Below the pieces are notes generated by a model, which saw only the letters and a program-made list of their open reading frames with translations, was not told the origin of the DNA and ran no database searches. A stretch of DNA of 64,000 nt, taken from assembly GCF_001028135.1 (NCBI RefSeq), contig NZ_LDNM01000012.1, positions 1 through 64,000 on the forward strand. Direction: 5' to 3'. Within the stretch, counting starts at the first letter, position 1; the number at the start of each line of letters is the position of its first letter. Below, piece by piece: positions 17,441-28,920 of the stretch. The position numbers and the translations under genes are program-made. The stretch is from Xenorhabdus griffiniae (lineage in GTDB: Bacteria; Pseudomonadota; Gammaproteobacteria; Enterobacterales; Enterobacteriaceae).

Positions 17441-17453
17441 ATGTATATACAAC
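17441..17453 (+). promoter_or_regulatory. Candidate HutC operator upstream of hutI
   Basis: ATGTATATACAAC contains the 10-bp palindrome TGTATATACA and is repeated without change at 20758-20770 before hutU. It lies 42 bp before the hutI start, close to a TTGACA at 17413-17418. HutC of the GntR family binds TGTATATACA-like palindromes in other bacteria, and hutC is in this cluster. Confidence 0.75.
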
Positions 17454-17494
17454 ATGAGTTCTGATACAAACAACAAAAATAACAGGATAGTACA

Positions 17495-18763
17495 ATGTCG
17501 ATTGAACTAAGAGACACTGATGTCATATGGCGCAATGCCAAACTTGCCACAATGGATCCTGCAATTAAAGACATGGCTGGTGAAAGCAATTATGGCATGT
17601 TAGAGCAGCATGACCTTATTGTGCGGGGCGAAAAAATCTTAGCGATTGTGCCGACAGATAGCGTACCCGCCAACCAATGTAAGGTCATTGACGCAGAGCA
17701 GCGCCTGATCACCCCTGGCTTAATCGATTGCCACACTCACTTAGTTTTTGGCGGTAATAGAGCCTCTGAGTGGGAACAGCGCCTGAATGGGGTTTCTTAT
17801 GAAGAAATGAGTGCCAAAGGGGGAGGGATTAATTCGACAGTGAATGCCACCCGCAACAGTTCAGCTCAACAGTTGGAAAGTGTCTCCCAGAAACGTCTCA
17901 ATGCACTGATGGCCGAAGGCGTGACAACGATTGAGATGAAATCCGGTTATGGGCTGGATCTGATAAATGAAGAGAAACAGTTAAATGTCGTGCGGGCATT
18001 GGCACAGAAAAATCCCATCGAAATTAGCCCGACATTACTTTCTGCCCATGCCGTCCCACCTGAATATAAACATGATCCTGATGCCTATATTGATTTAGTG
18101 TGTGGCTCCATCCTGCCTACTCTTTGGCAAAAACAGTTATTCGAAGCTGTAGATGTATTTTGTGAAACGGTTGGTTTCAATCTGGAACAGACCAAACGCC
18201 TTTTTGCAACCGCAAAGCGCCTGAATATCCCCGTAAAAGGTCATGTTGAGCAACTTTCCAATTTGGGCGGAAGTGAACTGGTTGCTGAATATCAAGGTTT
18301 ATCAGTGGATCACATTGAGCATTTGGATGAAAAAGGAATTGAGGCTCTCAGTCGTAGTGGAACCGTGGCTGTGTTACTGCCGGGGGCATTTTACTTCCTG
18401 AGAGAAACTCAACGTCCACCGATTGCATTATTGCGCCAATATGGCGTTCCAATGGCTATTTCGACAGATTTTAATCCCGGCACGAGTCCTTTTGCCTCTT
18501 TGCGCCTGATGATGAATATGGCTTGTGTACAATTTGGTTTGACACCGGAAGAAGTATGGCAGGGAGTCACCATTCACGCCGCCAGCGCACTGGGACGAGC
18601 AGAGAGTCATGGTCAACTTACGGCAGGTTTTATAGCGGACTTTGTCGTTTGGGATGCCCGGGATCCGGTGGATATCTTATATGAACTGGGACATAACCCG
18701 TTGGTTTATCGTATTTATCATGGTGAAATGACGCATCGTGATGACTTAAATGGCTTTAATTAA
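17495..18763 (+). CDS. hutI: Imidazolonepropionase HutI
   Basis: HutI hydrolyses 4-imidazolone-5-propanoate to N-formimino-glutamate, the third step of histidine breakdown. It is an amidohydrolase: the metal-binding [10 protein letters not shown] is near residue 77, with [14 protein letters not shown] and [11 protein letters not shown] later. Length 422 is slightly longer than the usual 405. It is first of hutIGC. A candidate operator lies 42 bp upstream. Confidence 0.96.
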   Translation: MSIELRDTDVIWRNAKLATMDPAIKDMAGESNYGMLEQHDLIVRGEKILAIVPTDSVPANQCKVIDAEQRLITPGLIDCHTHLVFGGNRASEWEQRLNGVSYEEMSAKGGGINSTVNATRNSSAQQLESVSQKRLNALMAEGVTTIEMKSGYGLDLINEEKQLNVVRALAQKNPIEISPTLLSAHAVPPEYKHDPDAYIDLVCGSILPTLWQKQLFEAVDVFCETVGFNLEQTKRLFATAKRLNIPVKGHVEQLSNLGGSELVAEYQGLSVDHIEHLDEKGIEALSRSGTVAVLLPGAFYFLRETQRPPIALLRQYGVPMAISTDFNPGTSPFASLRLMMNMACVQFGLTPEEVWQGVTIHAASALGRAESHGQLTAGFIADFVVWDARDPVDILYELGHNPLVYRIYHGEMTHRDDLNGFN

Positions 18764-18782
18764 TGGTGGTGAGGGAAAAAAT

Positions 18783-19742
18783 ATGAATTTATGGCATCCA
18801 GCATCAGAAAATAGTTGGCAGGGGCGTAATGATCTTGCAGAAGCCAATAATGCCTTACGGATATTCCAGACAATAAAGCAGCCCACCAGTTTCTCCCCAG
18901 CTGAATTTCCTCACCACATTGCGCTATTGGGATTTGAATGCGATGAAGGTGTTAAGCTGAATCAGGGGCGTCCGGGAGCAAAACTGGGAGCAGAATATCT
19001 GCGCCAATCGCTGGCAAATCTGGCGAGCTATGACGGCCATGATAGGTTAGTGGATTTGGGAAATATTCGCGCTGATTCAGGCGAACTGAGTGAAGCCCAG
19101 CAGGCGCTCAGTGATGCTGTCTATGAATGCCAGCAGCATAATATGAAAACGCTGATTTTTGGTGGTGGGCATGAAACGGCTTTTGCACATGGGATGGGAA
19201 TTTACCGAGCGTTCCCGGAGCAGCGTGTTGGTATCATCAATTTTGATGCCCACTTGGATCTGAGAAATTCGCTGCAGCCTACATCAGGCACTCCATTTCG
19301 GCAACTTGCGCATTACTGCCAGCAACACCAGCGTCCATTTAATTACAGTTGTGTTGGCGCCAGCCTGGCATCAAATACCCAGGCATTACTGGATGAAGCC
19401 AATCATCTTGATGTCACGATTATTTGGGATACCCACTGTGTTGAATCCCTGTTGGATAAGGTACAGCAGCAATTACAAGATATCATTAATCAGGTTGATA
19501 TCATTTATATGACTATCGACTTGGATGTGCTGCCAATTTGGCAAATGCCGGCCGTTTCTGCGCCAGCGGCATTGGGAGTTCCGCTGGCGCGTTTATTGCC
19601 ATTGGTTCAACTCATCTGTCAGAGCAAAAAATTGCAGGCCGTGGATTTAGTGGAGCTAAACCCTTTGTATGATATTCAGGGAATGGGGGGGAAAGCGGCG
19701 GCTCGCCTTGCCTGGCAGTTGGTGCACTGGTGGAATAACTAA
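18783..19742 (+). CDS. hutG: Formimidoylglutamase HutG
   Basis: HutG splits N-formimino-glutamate into glutamate and formamide, the last step of the pathway. It is an arginase-fold enzyme: GGGHETAFAHG, NFDAHLDLR and TIDLDVLP hold the residues that bind two Mn ions. I use the ATG at 18783, preceded by GTGAGGG; the frame opens earlier inside hutI. Length 319. It is 19 bp after hutI. Confidence 0.95.
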   Translation: MNLWHPASENSWQGRNDLAEANNALRIFQTIKQPTSFSPAEFPHHIALLGFECDEGVKLNQGRPGAKLGAEYLRQSLANLASYDGHDRLVDLGNIRADSGELSEAQQALSDAVYECQQHNMKTLIFGGGHETAFAHGMGIYRAFPEQRVGIINFDAHLDLRNSLQPTSGTPFRQLAHYCQQHQRPFNYSCVGASLASNTQALLDEANHLDVTIIWDTHCVESLLDKVQQQLQDIINQVDIIYMTIDLDVLPIWQMPAVSAPAALGVPLARLLPLVQLICQSKKLQAVDLVELNPLYDIQGMGGKAAARLAWQLVHWWNN

Positions 19743-19778
19743 CGGGTGGGGATCGTAAAAAGTGAGAAGGAAGGGACA

Positions 19779-20510
19779 GTGACAGACGATTTACCATATA
19801 CCTATGCCAAACCGGTGCCCCTGTATGCAAAGGTCAAACAAGCGATTATTGAAAAGATCTATACAGGGAAATGGAAACCGCATGATCGGGTTCCTTCGGA
19901 AGCGGAATTAGTCAAACAATTTAGCTGTAGTCGTATGACGGCTAATCGGGCATTGAGGGAGTTAACGGCAGAAGGTTTCCTGTTTCGTTTGCAGGGGGTG
20001 GGATCGTTTGTCTCTGAGCCAAAAGGACAATCTGCGTTATTTGAAATTCACAGTATTGCAGATGAAATTGCTTCCCGCTCTAACCGACATAGTTGCAAGG
20101 TGCTGAAACTCGCTGAAGTGACCGCCAATATCACTCAGGCTGTGGAATTCAGTATTGCAGCCGGGGCACCGCTCTACCATTCCATCATTTTGCATTATGA
20201 AAATGAGATACCTGTGCAAATTGAAGATCGCTATGTCAATGTTCAGGCGGCACCGGAATATTTGCGGCAAGATTTTCGGCAACAAACCGCCCATGATTAT
20301 TTATCTCAGGTAGCGCCATTAACCGAAGGGGAGCATATTGTTGAAGCTGTGGCGGGAGATGCCCTTTCTTGTCGGTTATTACAAATTGAAGCCAGCACAC
20401 CTTGTTTATTAATTAGCCGCCGAACCTGGTCGAAAACGTTTATTGTTTCCAGTGCCAGATTATTGTTTCCTGGTCATCGATATAAATTAAAAGGGCGGTT
20501 TAATTCATAG
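19779..20510 (+). CDS. hutC: Histidine utilisation repressor HutC (GntR family)
   Basis: HutC represses hut genes until urocanate binds. The N-terminal winged helix (residues about 10-75) includes VPSEAELVKQFSCSRMTANR and the typical LTAEGFLFRLQGVGSFV wing; the rest is a UTRA ligand domain. I choose the GTG at 19779, with AAGGAAGGG upstream, over a GTG at 19746; this gives 243 residues. It closes the hutIGC operon, so the repressor is probably self-regulated through the operator at 17441. Confidence 0.93.
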   Translation: MTDDLPYTYAKPVPLYAKVKQAIIEKIYTGKWKPHDRVPSEAELVKQFSCSRMTANRALRELTAEGFLFRLQGVGSFVSEPKGQSALFEIHSIADEIASRSNRHSCKVLKLAEVTANITQAVEFSIAAGAPLYHSIILHYENEIPVQIEDRYVNVQAAPEYLRQDFRQQTAHDYLSQVAPLTEGEHIVEAVAGDALSCRLLQIEASTPCLLISRRTWSKTFIVSSARLLFPGHRYKLKGRFNS

Positions 20511-20541
20511 TCTTCCTGTAAGTTATAAAAAATTACGCTAC

Positions 20542-20579
20542 AAAAACCTCTTTTTTCTTATTGGGAGGGAGAGGTTTTT
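20542..20579 (+). terminator. Terminator after hutC
   Basis: AAAAACCTC pairs with GAGGTTTTT (9 bp) across a 20-nt loop. The gap 20511-20815 otherwise holds AT-rich DNA and the hutU operator. Confidence 0.65.
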
Positions 20580-20757
20580 CATTAATCATTGTGACAATAA
20601 TGTAAAATCAATGTGATATTAAACACAAAACCAGTAAAAATATCTCCCCGTTTATGACGAAATAAATCAATATCATTTTGTTGATTTTTATCACAAATAG
20701 TGTTGTGTCCCGCATCATCAACTTTATCTTCGTCACATTTTTGCCTATTGAATATAC

Positions 20758-20770
20758 ATGTATATACAAC
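20758..20770 (+). promoter_or_regulatory. Candidate HutC operator upstream of hutU
   Basis: A second exact copy of ATGTATATACAAC, 45 bp before the hutU start codon. With the copy at 17441 it would let one repressor control both hut transcription units. Confidence 0.75.
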
Positions 20771-20815
20771 TATAAAATTAACAAAATTCACAAAAATGAA
20801 ATAGGAAAAAAAACC

Positions 20816-22510
20816 GTGACGACGCAAAATAATAAATTCAGCAACGTAACCATCCGCTCTCCCAGAGGGCCACAACTCACAGCAAAAAGCTGGCTAACCG
20901 AAGCACCACTTCGTATGCTCATGAATAATCTTGATCCCGATGTGGCGGAAAATCCCTGCGAATTGGTGGTTTATGGTGGCATTGGCCGTGCCGCCAGAAA
21001 CTGGGAATGCTATGAAAAAATCGTTGAAACCTTAAAAAATCTGGACAATGACGAAACCCTGTTGGTGCAATCAGGTAAACCGGTGGGGGTGTTTAAAACA
21101 CATGAAAATGCCCCGCGTGTATTAATTGCCAACTCGAATTTGGTGCCCCATTGGGCAACATGGGAACATTTTAACGAACTGGATGCCAAAGGGCTGGCTA
21201 TGTATGGTCAGATGACCGCCGGTAGCTGGATTTACATTGGAAGCCAGGGCATTGTACAGGGAACTTACGAAACGTTTGTCGAAGCAGGCCGCCAACACTA
21301 CAACGGCAACTTGACCGGCCGCTGGATATTGACGGCAGGCCTGGGGGGGATGGGAGGAGCACAGCCACTGGCTGCAACATTGGCTGGTGCCTCTTCATTA
21401 ACCATAGAGTGCCAACAAAGCCGCCTTGATTTTCGTTTGCGTACCAAATATGTGGATGAACAGGCCGTTGATCTGGATGATGCTTTGGCACGTATTGAGC
21501 GTTATACCCGGGAAGGTAAAGCAATCTCAATCGCATTATGTGGTAATGCTTCAGAAATCTTACCTGAGTTAGTACGCCGTGGTGTACGTCCTGATATGGT
21601 GACAGACCAAACCAGCTCCCATGATCCATTACATGGTTATTTGCCAGCTGGTTGGACATGGGACGAATATTGTCGTCGTGCTGAAAGTGAGCCAGAAGTG
21701 GTGATCCGGGCGGCAAAAGCGTCAATGGCCGCACATGTTGAAGCCATGCTGGCTTTCCAGAAACAAGGTGTGCCTACCTTCGATTATGGCAATAATATCC
21801 GCCAAATGGCGAAAGAATCGGGTGTTGAAAACGCCTTTGATTTTCCCGGATTTGTTCCTGCTTACATTCGCCCTCTGTTCTGTCGCGGTATCGGACCTTT
21901 CCGTTGGGCGGCACTTTCCGGTGATCCTGAGGATATTTATAAAACCGATGCCAAGGTAAAAGAGCTGCTGCCGAATGATGACCATTTACACCGCTGGCTA
22001 GATATGGCGAGAGCGCGCATCAGTTTTCAGGGCTTGCCTGCCCGTATTTGTTGGGTGGGATTGGGCGATCGCGCCAAATTAGGCTTGGCATTCAATGAAA
22101 TGGTTCGCCGTGGGGAGCTTTCTGCACCAATCGTCATTGGTCGTGACCATCTGGATTCCGGCTCGGTCGCCAGCCCTAATCGTGAAACTGAAGCCATGCA
22201 AGATGGTTCTGACGCAGTGTCTGACTGGCCATTGCTGAATGCCTTACTGAATACTGCCAGTGGTGCGACGTGGGTTTCCTTGCATCATGGCGGTGGCGTT
22301 GGTATGGGATTCTCTCAGCATTCCGGCATGGTCATTGTTTGTGATGGAACGGATGAAGCGGCTGCACGTATTGCCCGCGTCTTACACAATGATCCGGCAA
22401 CCGGCGTTATGCGCCATGCGGATGCGGGCTATGAATTGGCTATCCAGTGTGCGAAAGAACAGGAACTAAACCTGCCAATGTTAAACCTGCCAGTGGCTGA
22501 TGCAAAATAA
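20816..22510 (+). CDS. hutU: Urocanate hydratase HutU
   Basis: HutU adds water to urocanate using NAD as an electrophile, the second step of the pathway. I use the GTG at 20816, with AGGAAAA upstream, giving 564 residues; the frame extends upstream but the extra part does not look like protein. Motifs: [29 protein letters not shown], the conserved Cys region [17 protein letters not shown], and [15 protein letters not shown]. hutH follows by 14 bp, forming a hutUH operon. Confidence 0.97.
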   Translation: MTTQNNKFSNVTIRSPRGPQLTAKSWLTEAPLRMLMNNLDPDVAENPCELVVYGGIGRAARNWECYEKIVETLKNLDNDETLLVQSGKPVGVFKTHENAPRVLIANSNLVPHWATWEHFNELDAKGLAMYGQMTAGSWIYIGSQGIVQGTYETFVEAGRQHYNGNLTGRWILTAGLGGMGGAQPLAATLAGASSLTIECQQSRLDFRLRTKYVDEQAVDLDDALARIERYTREGKAISIALCGNASEILPELVRRGVRPDMVTDQTSSHDPLHGYLPAGWTWDEYCRRAESEPEVVIRAAKASMAAHVEAMLAFQKQGVPTFDYGNNIRQMAKESGVENAFDFPGFVPAYIRPLFCRGIGPFRWAALSGDPEDIYKTDAKVKELLPNDDHLHRWLDMARARISFQGLPARICWVGLGDRAKLGLAFNEMVRRGELSAPIVIGRDHLDSGSVASPNRETEAMQDGSDAVSDWPLLNALLNTASGATWVSLHHGGGVGMGFSQHSGMVIVCDGTDEAAARIARVLHNDPATGVMRHADAGYELAIQCAKEQELNLPMLNLPVADAK

Positions 22511-22524
22511 GGAGCGTTGTTAAA

Positions 22525-24057
22525 ATGAAAAACATTACTATTCATCCGGGAAAAATGACACTTGAAGAACTACGTCATGTTTATCAGCACCCTGTTCAGA
22601 TTCGTCTGGACGAACAGTGCGTTCCGGCCATTGAGAGCAGTGTCGCTTGTGTGAATCGCATTATCAGTGAAAATAAAACCGCGTATGGTATCAATACCGG
22701 TTTTGGCTTGCTGGCGAATACCCGTATTGCAGAGCAGGATTTAGAAGAGTTGCAGCGTTCTATCGTGTTGTCACATGCGGCGGGCGTGGGTGAGCCTCTG
22801 CCGGATGAAATTGTCCGATTGATTATGGTGTTGAAAATTAATAGCCTTGCCCGTGGTTATTCCGGCATTCGTCCGGCCGTGATTCAGGGATTGATTGCCC
22901 TGGTCAACGCTGAAGTGTATCCCTGTATTCCAGGCAAAGGTTCAGTAGGGGCTTCCGGTGATCTGGCACCATTAGCGCATATGAGCTTGTTATTGTTGGG
23001 AGAAGGTCAGGCCCGTTATCGTGGCGAATGGCTCCCGGCAAAAGTGGCACTGGAAAAAGCAGGACTTGAGCCGATGTGTCTTGTCGCAAAAGAAGGATTG
23101 GCACTGCTCAACGGTACACAAGTTTCGACCGCCTTTGCCTTAAAAGGGCTATTTGCCGCCGACGATTTACTCGCCTCAGCGATTGTTTGCGGCACCTTGT
23201 CTGTTGAAGCCGCTCTTGGCTCCCGTAAACCTTTTGATGCTCGTATTCATGAAGTCCGTGGACAGAAAGGTCAGATTGATGTGGCCGCCCTTTACCGTCT
23301 GGTATTGGAAGAACAAAGTGAGATTTCTGCCTCTCATCAAAACTGCCCGAAAGTTCAGGATCCTTATTCGTTGCGTTGCCAGCCACAGGTGATGGGGGCC
23401 TGTTTAACCCAAATCCGCCATGCGGCTGATGTCATTATGGTTGAAGCCAATGCCGTTTCTGATAATCCCCTGGTCTTTACCGAAGAAGATGAGGTGATTT
23501 CTGGTGGTAATTTCCACGCTGAACCGGTTGCTATGGCAGCGGATAATCTGGCTATTGCTTTGGCAGAAATCGGTTCATTGTCAGAACGCCGCATTGCTTT
23601 GCTGATGGATAGCAATATGTCGCAGTTACCGCCATTCTTGGTCGAAAACAGCGGAGTTAACTCCGGTTTCATGATTGCGCAGGTGACGGCGGCGGCGCTG
23701 GCAAGTGAGAACAAGGCACTGGCACATCCTTCGAGTGTCGATAGTCTGCCAACGTCTGCCAATCAAGAAGATCACGTTTCAATGGCACCTGCCGCAGGCC
23801 GTCGCTTATGGGAAATGGCAGATAATGTGCGCGGTATTTTAGCGATAGAATGGTTGACGGCTTGCCAGGGCATAGATTTTCGTCATGGTTTGGAAAGTAG
23901 TCAGATATTGGAAAAAGCCCGCCATATTCTCCGCGATAAAGTTGCACATTATGATAAAGACCGCTTTTTCGCCCCGGATATTGATGTAGCAATCCAGTTG
24001 TTGGCCGAGCAGCAACTTTCTGCCTTGTTGCCTGCCGGAAGTATCTTAGAAAATTAA
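22525..24057 (+). CDS. hutH: Histidine ammonia-lyase HutH
   Basis: HutH removes ammonia from histidine to give urocanate, using the MIO cofactor made from an internal Ala-Ser-Gly. The triad is at about residues 143-145 in [25 protein letters not shown] and NPLV...[14 protein letters not shown] are further conserved segments. Length 510 is typical. AAGGAGCG precedes the ATG. A palindromic terminator-like stem at 24073 separates it from the permease. Confidence 0.98.
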   Translation: MKNITIHPGKMTLEELRHVYQHPVQIRLDEQCVPAIESSVACVNRIISENKTAYGINTGFGLLANTRIAEQDLEELQRSIVLSHAAGVGEPLPDEIVRLIMVLKINSLARGYSGIRPAVIQGLIALVNAEVYPCIPGKGSVGASGDLAPLAHMSLLLLGEGQARYRGEWLPAKVALEKAGLEPMCLVAKEGLALLNGTQVSTAFALKGLFAADDLLASAIVCGTLSVEAALGSRKPFDARIHEVRGQKGQIDVAALYRLVLEEQSEISASHQNCPKVQDPYSLRCQPQVMGACLTQIRHAADVIMVEANAVSDNPLVFTEEDEVISGGNFHAEPVAMAADNLAIALAEIGSLSERRIALLMDSNMSQLPPFLVENSGVNSGFMIAQVTAAALASENKALAHPSSVDSLPTSANQEDHVSMAPAAGRRLWEMADNVRGILAIEWLTACQGIDFRHGLESSQILEKARHILRDKVAHYDKDRFFAPDIDVAIQLLAEQQLSALLPAGSILEN

Positions 24058-24072
24058 GTAAAAACACATCGT

Positions 24073-24099
24073 ATAAGGCCGGATTTTATCCGGCCTTAT
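24073..24099. terminator. Hairpin between hutH and the permease gene
   Basis: ATAAGGCCGGA and TCCGGCCTTAT form a perfect 11-bp stem with a 5-nt loop. There is no clear T-run, so it may be a weak terminator or mRNA stabiliser. Confidence 0.55.
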
Positions 24100-24149
24100 C
24101 GTAGTATTTATCTTTTCCAATCTAATAATAAAAGACACAAGGATAAATC

Positions 24150-25508
24150 ATGCAAAGCATCTCACAACTCAAGCGAGGGTTGAGCGTTCGCCACATTCGA
24201 TTTATGGCACTGGGTTCGGCAATTGGTACAGGTCTTTTCTATGGTTCGGCAGGTGCCATTAAAGCCGCAGGGCCAGCGGTATTGCTGGCTTATGCAATGG
24301 GTGGTGCCGCCGTTTTTATGGTCATGCGGGCTTTGGGGGAAATGGCGGTTCATCGCTCTGCACCAGGCTCTTTCTCTTACTATGCCACTCATTACTTAGG
24401 GCCATTGGCGGGTTTTCTGACCGGATGGACTTATGTCTTTGAAATGCTGGTTGTTTGTCTTGCTGATGTCACCGCATTTGGTATCTACATGAAGCTCTGG
24501 TTTCCCCATGTTGACCAGTGGATTTGGGTACTTGGCATTGTCTTTTTTATTGGTGCCATCAACCTGTGTAATGTCAAAGTATTTGGTGAAATGGAGTTTT
24601 GGCTGTCTATCATCAAGGTTGTTGCAATTATCGCTATGATCGTCGGCGGTTTTGCCATCATGATGTATGGGTTTGGTCAGGAGTCTGAGCATGCCACAGG
24701 CCTGTCGAACTTATGGGATCATGGCGGATTTATGCCAAACGGCCTCGCGGGAGTCATTGCTTCGCTCACCGTCGTTATGTTTGCTTTTGGTGGTATTGAA
24801 GTCATCGGCATTACTGCCAGTGAAGCTAAAAACCCGGAAAAATCCATTCCGCGTGCAATTAATGCGGTTCCGTTGCGTATCTTACTGTTCTATGTCCTTA
24901 CCCTGTTTGTTTTGATGTGCATTTATCCGTGGAATCAAGTGGGACAAAATGGCAGCCCGTTTGTCCAGATATTTTCCAGTCTGGGCATTGATTCCGCCGC
25001 CAATATTTTAAATGTTGTCGTCATTACCGCCGCCATTTCCGCGATTAACAGTGATATTTTTGGCGCAGGACGGATGATGTATGGCATGGCACAGGAAAAA
25101 CAGGCACCGGCCTCGTTTACTCAACTGACTAAAAGCGGTGTACCGTGGGTTACAGTGCTGGTGATGTCAGGGATCTTGCTGGTGGGCGTGCTTTTAAATT
25201 ATTTATTGCCGGAAAAAATTTTCATCATCATTGCGTCTATTGCAACATTTGCAACCGTCTGGGTATGGCTGATGATTTTGCTGTCACAATATATCATGCG
25301 TCGAAAAATGCCGGCAGAAGAGACCAGACAGCTTAAATTCCCCGTGCCTTTCTGGCCTGTCGCACCCGCTTTGACTATTGCTTTTATGGCCTTTGTTATT
25401 GCGGTATTAGGTTATTTCCCCAATACCCGCATCGCCTTGTACGTTGGGATAGTATGGATAGCATTATTGACCATAAGCTATTACCTATGGGTGAAAAAGA
25501 ATAAATAA
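24150..25508 (+). CDS. ProY/HutT-like amino-acid permease, probably for histidine
   Basis: A 452-residue inner-membrane permease of the APC superfamily (AAT family) with about 12 membrane segments. The N-terminus ([20 protein letters not shown], then [16 protein letters not shown]) is close to E. coli ProY, and [14 protein letters not shown] and [16 protein letters not shown] are family hallmarks. In other bacteria HutT permeases of this kind accompany hut genes, and the gene follows hutUH by 92 bp, so histidine or urocanate uptake is likely. The substrate is inferred from context. Confidence 0.9.
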   Translation: MQSISQLKRGLSVRHIRFMALGSAIGTGLFYGSAGAIKAAGPAVLLAYAMGGAAVFMVMRALGEMAVHRSAPGSFSYYATHYLGPLAGFLTGWTYVFEMLVVCLADVTAFGIYMKLWFPHVDQWIWVLGIVFFIGAINLCNVKVFGEMEFWLSIIKVVAIIAMIVGGFAIMMYGFGQESEHATGLSNLWDHGGFMPNGLAGVIASLTVVMFAFGGIEVIGITASEAKNPEKSIPRAINAVPLRILLFYVLTLFVLMCIYPWNQVGQNGSPFVQIFSSLGIDSAANILNVVVITAAISAINSDIFGAGRMMYGMAQEKQAPASFTQLTKSGVPWVTVLVMSGILLVGVLLNYLLPEKIFIIIASIATFATVWVWLMILLSQYIMRRKMPAEETRQLKFPVPFWPVAPALTIAFMAFVIAVLGYFPNTRIALYVGIVWIALLTISYYLWVKKNK

Positions 25509-25529
25509 TCACCAGATAACCTAAACATG

Positions 25530-25554
25530 CCACCCTGCCTGTGTAGGGTGGTTT
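25530..25554 (+). terminator. Terminator after the hut permease
   Basis: CCACCCT and AGGGTGG form a 7-bp stem with an 8-nt loop followed by TTT. Confidence 0.65.
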
Positions 25555-25674
25555 CGTATTATCACTCTCCTTTTCAATTCCTAAGATAATTCATCTGTTC
25601 AGAAAGCTGATTTGTGTCCGGGAACGTGGCAAACTAACGAGTTGATATATCTTTTTGTTGTTTGGAGGTGTTTT

Positions 25675-26610
25675 TTGGATAAGATTTTAGTCGATGAGGC
25701 TGTTGCAGAGCTGCGTACCATTTTAGATATGTTGCGTTGGTCTACCAGCCGTTTTAGCGAATCGGATATCTATTGTGGACATACGGCATGTAATCCGTGG
25801 GATGAGGCTCTGCAATTAGTTCTCCCCTCATTGCGTTTGCCTATGGATGTTCCTGATTCAATGCTGGCTTCCCGCCTGACATCAACAGAGCGCCAACGCA
25901 TCGTGGAACTTGTCTTGCGTCGTATTAATGAACGTGTTCCTGTTGCTTATTTGATAAATCGCGCTTGGTTCTGTGGTCATGAATTTTATGTCGATGAGCG
26001 AGTTTTGATTCCACGTTCACTGATTAGAGATGTGATTGAAAACCATTTTGAAGGATTTATCTCACGTCAGCCATCGACAATTTTGGATCTTTGCACAGGA
26101 AGCGGTTGTATTGCAATTGCTTGTGCCCATGCTTTCCCGGAAGCCGAAGTTGATGCTGTTGATATTTCTCCTGATGCTTTGGAAGTTGCAGAAATAAATA
26201 TAGAGAATCATAAGCTTTCTCACCGTGTCATCCCGATTCGTTCAAATCTATTTCATGATATACCATCGATGAAATACGACATCATTGTGACTAATCCTCC
26301 TTATGTCGATGAAGAAGATATGAGTGATTTTCCTCAGGAATACGATCATGAACCTGAATTAGCCATGACTGCAGGTATTGACGGGTTGGATTTGGTTCGT
26401 CGTATTCTGGCAACTGCCCCGGATTTTCTTTCAGAAGAGGGAATACTGGTATGTGAAGTAGGTAACAGTATGGTACACCTGATTGAGCAATACCCGGAAG
26501 TACCCTTCAAATGGCTGACATTCGAACATGATTATGGTGATGGTGTTTTCGTACTGACTCGTCAGCAGCTTGTTGAATATCACGAATATTTCCAGCCATT
26601 CAAAGACTGA
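25675..26610 (+). CDS. prmB: Ribosomal protein L3 glutamine methyltransferase PrmB
   Basis: PrmB methylates a glutamine of ribosomal protein L3 using S-adenosylmethionine. I choose the TTG at 25675: GGAGG lies six bases before it and the protein then begins [14 protein letters not shown], as in E. coli PrmB. Length 311. The SAM site [14 protein letters not shown] and the catalytic NPPY ([14 protein letters not shown]) are intact. In E. coli it precedes aroC; here a dispersed repeat lies in between. Confidence 0.96.
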   Translation: MDKILVDEAVAELRTILDMLRWSTSRFSESDIYCGHTACNPWDEALQLVLPSLRLPMDVPDSMLASRLTSTERQRIVELVLRRINERVPVAYLINRAWFCGHEFYVDERVLIPRSLIRDVIENHFEGFISRQPSTILDLCTGSGCIAIACAHAFPEAEVDAVDISPDALEVAEINIENHKLSHRVIPIRSNLFHDIPSMKYDIIVTNPPYVDEEDMSDFPQEYDHEPELAMTAGIDGLDLVRRILATAPDFLSEEGILVCEVGNSMVHLIEQYPEVPFKWLTFEHDYGDGVFVLTRQQLVEYHEYFQPFKD

Positions 26611-26663
26611 TATTTTTTTCATTCATCTAATGGTTAAAACGGCTATTTCATATAAATTGTATC

Positions 26664-26768
26664 TATACCAGTCCAACTTCAGGATGCGTGTTATATTTCC
26701 CCGCACAGCGGGGAAATATAAGGCTTCGCGTTGTCTTGCGGATTATAACTTGATGTTTATCGCGTATA
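26664..26768. repeat. ERIC-like dispersed palindromic repeat, copy 1
   Basis: A 105-bp element between prmB and aroC. It starts TATACCAGTCCAACTTCAGG, has a central palindrome (ATATTTCCCCGC...GCGGGGAAATAT) and ends with a degenerate inverted version of its start (CTTGATG...GTATA). A closely similar full copy lies at 39823-39927 and a partial one at 29933-29967. The TATACC...AACTTCAAG end resembles the ends of ERIC/IRU repeats of enterobacteria. It carries no gene. The rest of 26611-26926 shows no gene. Confidence 0.85.
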
Positions 26769-26926
26769 TATCCAGTGGATTTCGAGTCGTAGCTGGCAAT
26801 ATTGTTGCTCGAAAAAGTAAGGATAAAAGGCAAATAAAATTACTGAAATAAGATAGGTTTTAATCATTGGGTGAGTTATTGTTATTCGATCTCATTGGTA
26901 ACGCAAATAATGATGGCAGGGTAGGA

Positions 26927-28012
26927 ATGGCAGGAAATAGTATTGGGCAGTTTTTTCGTGTCACCACATTTGGTGAATCTCACGGGATCGCACTGGGATG
27001 CATTGTCGATGGTGTTCCACCGGGCATTGCTATCACAGAAGCTGACTTACAAATCGACCTGGACAGGCGTCGTCCGGGAACGTCCCGTTATACGACACAA
27101 CGTCGTGAACCCGATCAAGTTCGCATTCTTTCCGGTGTTTTTAACGGCGTGACAACAGGCACCAGCATTGGTCTGATGATTGAGAACACCGATCAGCGTT
27201 CACAAGATTACAGTGCAATTAACGATGTTTTCCGTCCGGGCCATGCTGACTATACCTACGAACAGAAATACGGGTTGCGTGATTACCGTGGCGGGGGGCG
27301 TTCATCTGCCCGTGAAACCGCCATGCGCGTTGCAGCAGGGGCAATTGCTAAAAAATATCTGTTGGAAAAACACGGCATTCTTATTCGTGCTTGCCTCACT
27401 CAGATGGGCGATATTCATTGTGAACTGAAAGATTGGGAGCAGGTTGAACAGAACCCTTTTTTCTGTCCGGATGCAAGTAAGCTAACTCAGCTTGATGAAT
27501 TACTCCGCACATTGAAAAAAGAGGGGAATTCTATCGGTGCGAAAGTCAGTGTAATTGCTGAAAACGTACCGGCCGGATTGGGAGAGCCGGTTTTTGACCG
27601 TTTGGATGCAGACATCGCTCATGCTTTGATGAGCATTAACGCGGTCAAAGGTGTTGAAATTGGTGATGGTTTCGGTGTGATCAATTTACGTGGCAGCGAA
27701 AACCGCGATGAAATGACGACGCAGGGGTTTACCAGTAATCATGCTGGCGGCATTTTAGGCGGAATTAGCAGTAGTCAGCCAATTATTGCACATATCGCGT
27801 TGAAACCGACATCCAGCATTATGGTGCCAGGCAGGACTATCAATCGTCAGGGAGAGGAAGTGGATATGGTAACTCGTGGCCGCCACGATCCTTGTGTTGG
27901 TATTCGTGCCGTACCTATTGCAGAAGCCATGATGGCGATTGTGCTGATGGATCACTTACTGCGCCAGCGGGCACAGTGTGCCGATGTAATACCATCGCTT
28001 CCGCGCTGGTAA
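26927..28012 (+). CDS. aroC: Chorismate synthase AroC
   Basis: AroC makes chorismate from 5-enolpyruvylshikimate-3-phosphate with reduced FMN. The ATG at 26927 has AGGGTAGGA upstream and yields 361 residues, exactly the E. coli length; the frame opens earlier without protein character. Signatures: [33 protein letters not shown] and [19 protein letters not shown]. In E. coli mepA follows; here yfcA does. Confidence 0.98.
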   Translation: MAGNSIGQFFRVTTFGESHGIALGCIVDGVPPGIAITEADLQIDLDRRRPGTSRYTTQRREPDQVRILSGVFNGVTTGTSIGLMIENTDQRSQDYSAINDVFRPGHADYTYEQKYGLRDYRGGGRSSARETAMRVAAGAIAKKYLLEKHGILIRACLTQMGDIHCELKDWEQVEQNPFFCPDASKLTQLDELLRTLKKEGNSIGAKVSVIAENVPAGLGEPVFDRLDADIAHALMSINAVKGVEIGDGFGVINLRGSENRDEMTTQGFTSNHAGGILGGISSSQPIIAHIALKPTSSIMVPGRTINRQGEEVDMVTRGRHDPCVGIRAVPIAEAMMAIVLMDHLLRQRAQCADVIPSLPRW

Positions 28013-28098
28013 TTCGGGAAGAGACGCCTGATATCCACTTCGGCTGGTGCTGAAAGGTATCATGAGAATAGGCAAGCAGTTTTCTGGTGAAATGCATA

Positions 28099-28899
28099 AT
28101 GGAATGGTCATTATTGGGACCGGAAATTTACGGTTTTCTCTTTTTGGTTGCGATGGTGGCGGGGTTTATCGATTCTATTGCAGGAGGCGGTGGATTATTA
28201 ACCATTCCTGCGTTGCTATCGATGGGGGTTTCTCCTGTCCAGGCACTGGCAACAAGTAAGTTACAGGCTATAGGCAGCTCTTTCTCTGCCAGCCTTTATT
28301 TTATCCGCCGTGGTGTAGTGGATTTGCGTTCCCAGCGTTTTGCTATCTTCATGACGATAATTGGCGCGATGTTGGGAGCTTTGCTGGTTCAATTTGTGTC
28401 ACCGGATTTTCTGCGTTATTTATTGCCGGCATTAGTGATTATTATCGGCCTTTATTTCCTCTTAGTACCGAATATTGGAGCAGAAGATAGGCAACGTCGT
28501 CTTGGCCCAATGGCATTTGGTTGCCTTGCCGGATGTGGTATTGGCTTCTACGATGGCGTGTTTGGGCCGGGAACAGGATCGTTTTTCGCACTCTCTTATG
28601 TCATGCTTTGTGGCTACAATTTGGCGAAAGCGACGGCCCATGCCAAGGTACTGAACTTGGCATCTAACATCGGAGCCTTGGGATTCTTTGTGCTTGGTGG
28701 ACAGATCTTATGGCTGGCGGGCGTTGTGATGTTGGTAGGCCAGATAATCGGCGCGCGATTAGGGGCGAGTTTGGTGTTGAGCAAAGGGAAGAAACTCATT
28801 CGTCCACTGTTGGTGACAATTTCCTTTTTGATGAGCATCAAACTTCTTTATGATCAGCACGGAGATACCATCCGTTCTTGGCTGGCATTTTATTTTTGA
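28099..28899 (+). CDS. yfcA: TauE/SafE family membrane transporter YfcA
   Basis: A 266-residue inner-membrane protein with about eight membrane segments and the family motif GFIDSIAGGGGLLTIPAL near the N-terminus, and GFYDGVFGPGTGSFFAL in the second half. TauE/SafE proteins export sulfite or sulfonates; the substrate of YfcA is not known. The start could be the ATG at 28099 or a GTG four codons upstream. It is followed closely by epmC and yfcL. Confidence 0.92.
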   Translation: MEWSLLGPEIYGFLFLVAMVAGFIDSIAGGGGLLTIPALLSMGVSPVQALATSKLQAIGSSFSASLYFIRRGVVDLRSQRFAIFMTIIGAMLGALLVQFVSPDFLRYLLPALVIIIGLYFLLVPNIGAEDRQRRLGPMAFGCLAGCGIGFYDGVFGPGTGSFFALSYVMLCGYNLAKATAHAKVLNLASNIGALGFFVLGGQILWLAGVVMLVGQIIGARLGASLVLSKGKKLIRPLLVTISFLMSIKLLYDQHGDTIRSWLAFYF

Positions 28900-28920
28900 T
28901 TTAGGATCTGGCATTAATAC

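Noticed and set aside
21198-21734. 178-residue minus-strand frame antisense to hutU
   Set aside because: Shadow of the well-supported hutU gene; no family match or ribosome binding site seen.
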